This document shows, piece by piece, positions 57,219 through 64,000 of a stretch of DNA of 64,000 nucleotides. Origin of the DNA: Mermis nigrescens (Eukaryota; Nematoda; Enoplea; Mermithida; Mermithidae); contig JAVLUZ010000655.1 in NCBI GenBank assembly GCA_036768485.1, positions 620,001 to 684,000 of the forward strand. The letters are read 5' to 3'. Positions within the stretch are counted from its first letter, which is position 1, and the number at the start of each line of letters is the position of its first letter. Below the pieces are notes generated by a model. The model ran no database searches, was not told the DNA's origin, and was given only the letters and a program-made list of their open reading frames with translations. The translations under genes were made by a program, and so were the position numbers.

Positions 57219-57685
57219 ATGCATATAATTTACACACCAGATAGTGCAAACGACTGGCTAGAATTTTATCAAAGTACTATAGCATCCAACCCCCAGTATC
57301 AGCTAGGGGAGCTATTCGTGGTTTTAAAGCATATGCACCTTATCACAGAGGAGCAGGATTAGGCAGCTTTTTTAGAGGTTTATATAGAATAGCATTGCCA
57401 TTTTTGAAAACAATTGGGAAAAACGTTCTACTCAGTGGGTCCAAAATTGCTGCTGATGTAGCAAGTGGCCGTAAATTAAAAGAAAGTGCAATAGAGCATG
57501 GTAAAACTGGTGCTGCTCAAGCATTACGTGAAACAGCTGATCGTTTTCAATCCGGAAAAGGAATAGGTCGACGTAAAAAGATATCAAGCATTAAAGTATT
57601 TAAAAAGAGGAAACGTTCTAGAAAACCATCATTTCGTAAAGTTAAGCTACTTAAATCAGTCGGTTCGGACGTTTTTACTAACTAA
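57219..57685 (+). pseudogene. Basic virion/core-like protein, frame-broken near its start
   Basis: ATG at 57219 begins MHIIYTPDSANDWLEFYQS, the usual start of this Polinton protein, but the frame changes between about 57290 (a C5 run) and 57310. The rest, in another frame, has HRGAGLGSFFRGLYR, then KTIGKNVLLSGSKIAADV, and a very basic tail GRRKKISSIKVFKKRKRSRK. The order resembles adenovirus-type minor core proteins (pVI/pX-like); this is inference. Stop TAA at 57683-57685 abuts the capsid ATG at 57686. Confidence 0.7.
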
Positions 57686-59076
57686 ATGAGTAAACTAATA
57701 GACGAAAATTCGCTCCCTAGTACCAAGAGCGAATTAGATCTTTTTACTGTACCTACAACACAAGTTGCAATACGACGATCGTATTGGTCCGAAGTTCAAC
57801 TGCAAAATCCTTGCACAAACGATGGCCCCTACGAATTTCGTATTCCGCCTGATATGTATATGTTAGATTTATCAAAAAATTATATTTATTTCGCAATTCG
57901 TATCGTGAAACCTGATGGCTCAGCATGCAGAATTACAACCACAGCGGATGGAGCACAAGCGGGTGATCTTGTGTTGCCTATTAACCTTATTGGAAAGACT
58001 TTTTCAAGCAAATCAAAATGTTTCTCAATGGAAAGCTAATTTCTGATAGGTAAGAAAACGTAAAACCTAAAATTAAAATGTTTTCTAAGTTTTTTTATTT
58101 TTTTAGTGGCGACAGATATGCGTATCGATCTTTTTTGGAAACTGAGTTGAACTTTGGAAGAGACGCTAAATAAACACAATTACAAGCTGCAATGTATCAC
58201 CCCGACTTTGACGATAGTGAAACACAACAAAATCCTGGCTTTCAAACTCGCATGAGCATATTCAAAGACAGCGCATGGGTCGAACTAATGGCGCCAATTC
58301 ATGCCGATTTAATGTTTCAAGACAGATTTTTAATAAATCAATGTGAACTACGCTTAGAATTGTACAGAAACAGCGATAGTTTTTGTTTAATCGATATAGA
58401 CCAAAATCCACTAACAAATTATAAAATTGAAGTCAAACAAATGTGTTTATATATCAAAAAAGTCGAAGTTGCAGACTCAATCTCCTTAGCTATAGAATCT
58501 ATGCTACAAAATACTACCGTAAAATATCCAATTCGAAGAACACAAATAACAACTCTACATATAACCGAAAACCGTCGTTCGACTCCACTAAATGCACTTT
58601 TTTCTGGCGCTCTGCCAAGGCGTATCGTCGTTGGACTCGTTAGTGCAGAGGCAGCAAGGGGTTCATACAAAACGTCACCGTTTCAATTTCAAGATTTCGG
58701 AATTTCCGAAATTAAAATTACAAGTGGGTCAACTACAGTACCCTCGACGCCTTATAAACTAAATTTTGACGAAAATCAGCTACTTCGATCATTCGTACAA
58801 TTGTTTGATGGTTTGGGAATTTCGCAAGATGATAAAGGAAATATGATTAGTTTAAAGCGATTTAAAAACGGTTGTACATTTTTTGTTTTCGAATTAAGCG
58901 CCGACGGTGCTGACAACAACTCCTGGGAGCTTTTAAGAGAAGGAACCACGAGTTTAGAAATTATTTTTCATAAAGCTTTGCCAGCAGGAGGGGTTGAAAG
59001 CATCATATACGGCGAGTTTGATAGTCTTATTATGTTGGACCACTCTAGACAAGTGTTTTTCGATTATACAGTGTAA
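57686..59076 (+). pseudogene. Major capsid protein (double jelly-roll), two lesions
   Basis: Homologous to the hexon-like Polinton major capsid protein (often annotated F54H12.2-like). The first exon (57686-58049) begins MSKLIDENSLPSTKSELDLF and has VPTTQVAIRRSYWSEVQL. The T run at 58000-58004 lacks a base relative to the family frame, giving an early stop. An intron follows (58050-58106, AG/gtaag to ttttag). After it, TAA at 58171-58173 is in frame. From 58192 the rest is open: MYHPDFDDSETQ, NPLTNYKIEVKQMCLYIKKV, LPRRIVVGLVSAEA, ending near RQVFFDYTV. As read it cannot make full-length capsid; assembly error could explain the T run but less easily the stop. Confidence 0.85.
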
Positions 59077-59310
59077 AACTTTTCATGTAAACGCGAAAAC
59101 GTTATTTTGTTTGATTTCTAATAAAATTCATTTTTTGAAATCCGTGTCTTTGAATAGGTACAACAACAAAAGTATGAAAAACTAGATTGCACTATTTACT
59201 TTTCTAAATCATGTGATAAAAGCAGCAATAAGCAGAATTTCAACCAAAAATTCTATTTAGTATAAAATTTTAGATTCAGAGCGGCAGAAATTACAATTTG
59301 CTCTCTCATA

Positions 59311-60141
59311 ATGAGTTACAATGCACGCTCTGAGTTTAGCTTGGGAAATGATTTATACTGCTTAGTATCAACATTTAACGGTTTTATTAATATTGGATTT
59401 CGAATTTGCCAGTCTTTTAATTTTGGCAAACCACCATTATACCCCACAACCAATGGCATTAATTTAATGCTAAATCAGTATGAAAAACTTGTCAGTAATA
59501 CAGATAAAATAAGGGTTGGAATGATGTTTGGTTTACTGGATGAAAAAATTGATTTATCGTGGGATACTGTTGCTTTAATTGAGTCCAACAAAACATCAAA
59601 CAAAATTTTAGTTTTGAAAAATGATAAAAGGAAACAACAAATCACATTGACTTTCGCCCAATTCGAGACTTGGAAAAATCAAAAGGATGATATATTGAAA
59701 GCTATCAATAAACTGCAAGGTATATAGTTACGTTTTTAGACATTTAATTTTCGAAAATAATTATACATTATTTAAGGATCAATTAAAAGAGAATCAAGGA
59801 AAAGCAAAATTCTTGGAGGCGATCTGGAATTAAAAAAGAGGAAAATAGATTCAAATCCGACTCAAAACAAAGCAAAAGGTTAGGAGTTTTATAAAAAATT
59901 ATATTTTGCTTAATTTATGCGCGATTTTTCAGATATAACTACACTGGCGAAAAGCGATGATATAAGCAATACCAGCAATTTGCTTTCTTCACAGTTTCCA
60001 TGCACACAAAAACCAGAGAAAAATGATGATAATTCGAAAAAGAACGATGATACCAATGATTTGTTTTTTTCAGAATTTTTCATGCCTCCGTACACTCAAC
60101 CGTTGGATAATTACCTTTTTGACGAATATTCTGCAGTTTAA
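59311..60141 (+). CDS. PC4-like DNA-binding protein, right copy (three exons)
   Basis: Exons 59311-59719, 59777-59878 and 59933-60141, all phase 1 (CAAG/gtatat, ttaag/GATC; AAAG/gttagg, ttttcag/ATAT), about 239 residues. The first exon is exactly 409 nt, as in the left copy. Shared landmarks: FSLGNDLYC with FALGEDVYC, INIGFR with VNIGFR, NGINLMLNQYEKL with NGISLMLCQYENL, IDLSWDTV in both, FAQFETWKNQ with PIQFESWRNQ. The tail DLFFSEFFMPP matches DLFIDEFKLP. A middle exon is short and basic. Same PC4-like fold inference; intact. Confidence 0.75.
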
Positions 60142-60579
60142 ACGTCGCAATTCTATATCTTTGCTGATTTAATATCGTTTTATTCCTTTTATTCGCTAAT
60201 TTTTAAATAAAATTGTATACTTCATAGAGAGGTCGGAATTGTAAAGCATTGAGTTTAGCATAAAAATGCGCACGTTTTATTTATTTTATAATTTTAACTA
60301 TAAATGAAAAGCGTACAAAGCAAACAAAATTTGTTATTGTACCCTGTTTTCATTTGATTTGGTTATGTAGCTGACAATAGTTTTTAAAGCGTAAAATTCA
60401 AGTACATTAAAATCACACATTATTGTACACAAAAATGTCGCACGCATTAAGTAAACATTAAGCATTTAAGTTTTCAAGTCAAAGGTTTTATTTTCAGACT
60501 TCGAATTCAGTTATTTGGGCGATTATTTTTGAGTCAAAGGTTCTATTTTAAACTTTTGCATACAGTTATCCAAGCAATC
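60142..60579. other. Intergenic DNA within Polinton
   Basis: AT-rich, between the right PC4-like gene and HMG-like copy 2. TCAAAGGTTYTATTTT occurs twice (60479 and 60535). No gene seen. Confidence 0.5.
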
Positions 60580-61058
60580 ATGCATACTCCTCCAAAATTC
60601 TTCGACTATTTTATTGACATTCGAGACAATTTGAAAAGTATGTATGATTTTAAAACCAATTATCTTAAAATTTACTATTTAAACTTGTGTTAATGTCATT
60701 AATTTTATGTTATTCTTATATTTTATGCCTTTTTTTGTTAATTTTAGCATTCTTTTTAGATGCTGAACCCAAACCAGCGTTAAAAATAATTGCGGCAGAC
60801 CTATTCTGGCCTGCTCTCACGAAGCAGGCCAAAAGAATTTGCAAGATCATCGCACAACAACGTAACTTGGAGTTTAAGCTGACTGGACGCCGGAAAATTA
60901 CCGGCTACTGGTTCTTCGCATGCCGGCTATTTGAGCACCTGACCGAAGAAAAAATTTGTCTGTCGTTCGTACAAAATTTGTACGATGAGCTGGAAGGTAA
61001 GAAATTATTATTTTTAAGATATAAATTTGCTGCTTTGTATTTGCTTAAATTTTATTAA
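60580..61058 (+). CDS. HMG-box-like protein, copy 2 (two or more exons)
   Basis: Exons 60580-60637 and 60748-60996 (phase-1 GT-AG: AAAA/gtatgt, attttag/CATTC), then a good donor GAAG/gtaaga at 60997; without further splicing the frame ends at 61058. It aligns with copy 1 (53132-53585): FFDYFIDIRDNLK with FELFVRIIHQRG; DLFWPALTKQAKRI with DVFWTRFSTEAKAS; LTGRRKITGYWFFACRLF with LTGRRRMSAFWYFANELL. Intron position and phase match. A third exon was not found, so the 3' end is uncertain or lost. Confidence 0.6.
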
Positions 61059-61544
61059 TTGGTTATCACTAAAACTTTTTTAAATAATATAAGCATTTTG
61101 TGTAATTTTAAAAATTAAATATGTATTTTATTTATGAATTCAAATGTATAATTTGTTAAACAAAATCTATAAATTGTTTAGATAGGTACTGTTAAGTATT
61201 TAAGTAAATGTTAAGTAGTTTAAATATCCCTTGCTGTAATGTATGTAATTAAAGTCGATAATTTTTAAGATTGTAGTTTTATTGTACATAATTTATGCAT
61301 AAATTTAAAAATTTTTGGATTACAAGATAACAAATCGGGATCGTAACATTAATTTGGTAATATTGTGATAGGACGACTTCCTTTCATAATATCTTAAAAT
61401 TTGTGCACGAAGTAGTGTGAAATAGATTGTAATTTTAGAATGCAAACAGTAAGAGCGTAAATATTATTTGCTGAATTCGCTAAAATAAAATAAAACATTT
61501 TTATAAATTGAAATTTATTTTTAAGAAACCACCCGAAGTCAATT

Positions 61545-61815
61545 CATAATATGAATCGGGAAAAATCAAAATGTGCTGGGTTCGAAGGTAACGCGTTTGA
61601 AGTATTTAAGTTCGTACTGGAGTTAAGCATTTTTAAGATAGCGTTCGATGTTAATTCATATTTGAAATTGGTAAGATTATAATGTGGTGCTGGGTTCGAA
61701 GGTTACGCGTTTGAAGTATTTAAGTTCGTACTGGAGTTAAGCATTTTTAAGATAGCGTTCGATGTTAATTCATATGTGAAATTGGGAAACTTATAACGTG
61801 GTGCTGGGTTTGATA
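61545..61815. repeat. 114-bp tandem repeat, about 2.3 copies
   Basis: GTGCTGGGTTCGAAGG begins units at 61573, 61687 and, diverged, 61801; copies 1 and 2 are nearly identical. In the right subterminal DNA of the Polinton. TGGGTTCGAAGGTNACGCG faintly resembles a Pol III B box but no box A is apparent. Confidence 0.8.
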
Positions 61816-61969
61816 TTTAAACGCGTTTAAGATTTTATTGAAGTCGCAGTAGTATTGGGTACAGCTAACCAAGCATAAAAGAATTATTGATGCTTAAGTA
61901 CGAAATAAAGTGTAATTTTTGCCTAGGTACTTACACATTTTTTATTTTTCATGAACTGTGCATTGTCGT

Positions 61970-62410
61970 TTATGTGTTTAGTACGGACAGTAATGTAATG
62001 TACGAGAGTGTTTACATAACACGAAAATTGCACAAAACATGCTGACCTAAATGATACTCTCTTAGACCGCTAAATTGCGGTCTAGAGACGCTGATTTTTC
62101 TTAAACAGCACAGTGCTGTTTAAACAGCACAGTGCTGTTTACTTAGCCTGACAAATATTGTACAAAACACCTTGAAAAACATACCTGCTATTTACGTCAT
62201 TGTGATAAGTAACTACAGTATTTATCTGATTAATTGGATTATCCGCCGACTGCACATTGCTATTTACATTTAACGAACGGACTGTGATGTATTGAACGAC
62301 ACTATTTACATAACACGAAAAGTGCACAAAACATAGTGACTTATATATTTTGTATTGATATGCTACCCTAGACCGCAAATTTGCGGTCTAGGGTAGCATT
62401 ACTTACTACT
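61970..62410 (-). repeat. Polinton right terminal inverted repeat
   Basis: Reverse of the left TIR with base differences; the terminal palindrome is 38 bp and perfect (62361-62398). The inner palindrome is at 62063-62084. Between them, 62103-62141 carries two copies of AAACAGCACAGTGCTGTTT, itself a palindrome; the left TIR has one decayed copy (about 43130). Confidence 0.85.
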
Positions 62411-62549
62411 ATTATGGGCAGAGGCTAGCTTTTGGGGTCGTTACTTCGCTGCAGCATAGCTCTTTGAAACGGCAAAGAGCAGTTCCTTAATATCCACCTT
62501 TGATTCGCTAATTGCACAAGCTATGTAGCATTTCAAACTTCTCCGCCGC

Positions 62550-62650
62550 TTCTCTTAGTGGTCTAATGGTATTACCACTCACTTCAGCGAGAAATACCGA
62601 AAATGGTATTACCACTCACTTCAGCGAGAAATACCGAATTCGACTCCACG
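62550..62650 (+). ncRNA. tRNA-like sequence with internal 36-bp duplication
   Basis: AGTGGTCTAATGGTATTACC resembles a tRNA A box/D arm and ATTCGACTCC a B box/T arm. ATGGTATTACCACTCACTTC and its continuation to ATACCGAA occur twice in tandem (about 62567-62602 and 62603-62638). The duplication makes a functional tRNA unlikely; a SINE head or pseudogene is more probable. Confidence 0.45.
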
Positions 62651-64000
62651 CATGCATAAGAATTTTTCTTGCGCGAGGCTGCGGGTAACACTAACACAGC
62701 TCCTAAGAGCCAAAGTGACCCAGAGTGCCAATGCACAAGGTTTAGGCGTCTTGTTTCAATTCATGATTCAGTAAAGAACTTCGAAGAAGTTCTATAGAAG
62801 TTCTATATGTTGCATATGCTTCAAAGCATATTTGCAGTGCTTTCTTAAATAATAACACTTTTCATAGTAGGTACTTATTGTGCAATCTACACTATAAAAT
62901 TGTAGACTTATGCCTACGTGCAACTTCCGTTATGCTTATAAAATATCCGAATATCATTAGCTGTAATGAATGCACGATTTTTCTTTTTATTCGCTACCTG
63001 TCAAAATTTGATGACCCTTTTAGCGCGCTTTTTATAAACAGATCTTTTACTTAGCACATAGCTACGCTACTTGCGCACGTACACCCTGTGTATTTGATGT
63101 AAGTACTTAATTATCATAAACATGTGCTTTCTGGTGTGTTAAGTGTACTTTTACGCAGTTTCACGCGCTTCCTGAAATAAATTCGTTTTTCGACCCGTTT
63201 TTCTTCAATTCGACACTTGTTTTATTCGGGAGTCTGTGCCATTTTGGACGTTGGAGTCGGCTCATTGTTAATTTTATTGAATGCGGCGATTATTTAAGAT
63301 TAATATAATATTTTGACGGAGTTTTAGTTTAATTTTATTCTCATAAAAGCGTCCGAACGTCGCCATACTTAGGGATTTTAACTAATTCAAGGTTAGTAAA
63401 TAGTGCTGGCTGACTGCTGAGTCGTAGTTTATTGAACTTAAAAATTATTTAATCAATTAGCTTAAGTACCTAAGTTTTACAACCTTATCTGGCTAAAAAA
63501 ATTACACAACGTGTTTGTCCGATAAATAGAGTGTTGGTAAGAGAACTTCTCTTCCGCCTCTAATAAAGTTAAGAGATAAACGTAACATTTTTGGTGCTGC
63601 CACCAGGATTTCGGTGCAGTAAAAGCTAAAAAGCTAATACAATTTTTTCCTCTATAAAATTTAGGAACGTTTTTTTGGCTGTTAATGATAATGTTACGCC
63701 AATTTTTCGGCCAGTGTTTCGGGTCTTTGGGAAGGACCGGGTGGGTAGCTCAGTGTACTGAGTTTTACCTAGCTCTGCTGTAAGCTCACTACATTGAGCT
63801 AGGGCCCCCTTTTGGTCACTAAAAGGTTAGGGGTAGCCCAGAAAAAAAATTGGCGTAGCATTTTTAACGTGTATAGTAATTTTTGTTAAACAATTAACGT
63901 TCTATTTTATTTATTTTTAAAGTATAGTTCAGGGTTTTTTTAGCAAATTTATTTTAATTTGCCCCTTGGTTAGCAACATAGGTGCACAAGTTGCTACCGC
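62651..64000. other. Intergenic stretch to the window end
   Basis: AT-rich, no domain found on either strand. GAGTTTTACCTAGCTCTGCT and AGCTCACTACATTGAGCTAGG near 63760-63805 form an imperfect inverted repeat. GAAGTTCTATAGAAGTTCTATA at 62786 is a short tandem. Confidence 0.4.

Larger units (their letters stand above)
42855..62410 (+). mobile_element. Polinton/Maverick element, about 19.6 kb
   Basis: Self-replicating DNA transposon of the polintovirus group. Both ends share AGTAGTAAGTAATGCTACCC followed by a long palindrome; Polinton TIRs characteristically start with AG. It encodes the hallmark set: protein-primed polymerase B, retroviral-type integrase, adenain-like protease and packaging ATPase, plus major and minor capsid genes. 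All genes run left to right except a PC4-like gene at the left end. No 6-bp target duplication is seen (ACCATA left, ATTATG right), so flanks have diverged or the ends recombined. Frame breaks in several genes suggest a non-autonomous or decaying copy. Confidence 0.95.

Noticed and set aside
42849..62416. A 6-bp target-site duplication around the Polinton
   Set aside because: Flanks ACCATA and ATTATG do not match, and shifting the boundary by a few bases did not give a 6-bp direct repeat.

Overview
The window is from an animal nuclear genome, probably an AT-rich invertebrate. Short spliced introns, non-LTR and hAT transposon remnants, many MITE-like repeats and a large Polinton/Maverick element all point that way. 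The species cannot be fixed from the sequence. Most long open frames before 42 kb are chance frames in repeats.

Layout. 1-14.4 kb is repeat-derived: a foldback element with 120-bp tandem arms (1-2327), a decayed hAT-type transposase (3.5-6.05 kb), TIR elements of which one carries a tRNA-like Pol III promoter, a 5'-truncated LINE tail, a 20-bp minisatellite, and a GC-rich hAT-like MITE with a perfect 8-bp target duplication. 14.4-24.9 kb holds the one clear host gene, the selenoprotein SELENOF (SEP15). Three coding exons are visible, with an in-frame UGA in a C-x-U motif, a SECIS-like hairpin in the 3' UTR and a poly(A) signal; its last intron (about 9 kb) is full of transposons. 25-42.8 kb is again repeats: many copies of one about 250-bp MITE family, a GC-rich TIR element, and a 3.84-kb sequence present twice in direct orientation (27.4-31.25 and 38.9-42.76 kb).

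42,855-62,410 is a nearly complete Polinton (Maverick; polintovirus/adintovirus-like), about 19.6 kb, bounded by about 430-bp TIRs that each begin with a long perfect palindrome. It encodes protein-primed DNA polymerase B in nine exons, packaging ATPase, chromodomain integrase, adenain-type protease, penton-like minor capsid protein, double-jelly-roll major capsid protein and small virion-type proteins. Several genes abut or overlap by ATGA. The major capsid gene has a frame break and an in-frame stop, and two or three other genes have one-base frame breaks, so this copy is probably inactive, or has homopolymer assembly errors.

The least expected content is a set of three paralogous pairs inside the Polinton. 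A PC4-like protein is encoded in opposite orientation near both ends with an identical 409-nt first exon. An HMG-box-like protein occurs twice with the same early phase-1 intron. A small membrane protein flanks the ATPase on both sides. I do not know a published description of this duplicated DNA-binding set; a database search is needed to call it new. After the Polinton (62.4-64 kb) I see only a tRNA-like sequence with a 36-bp internal duplication and AT-rich non-coding DNA.
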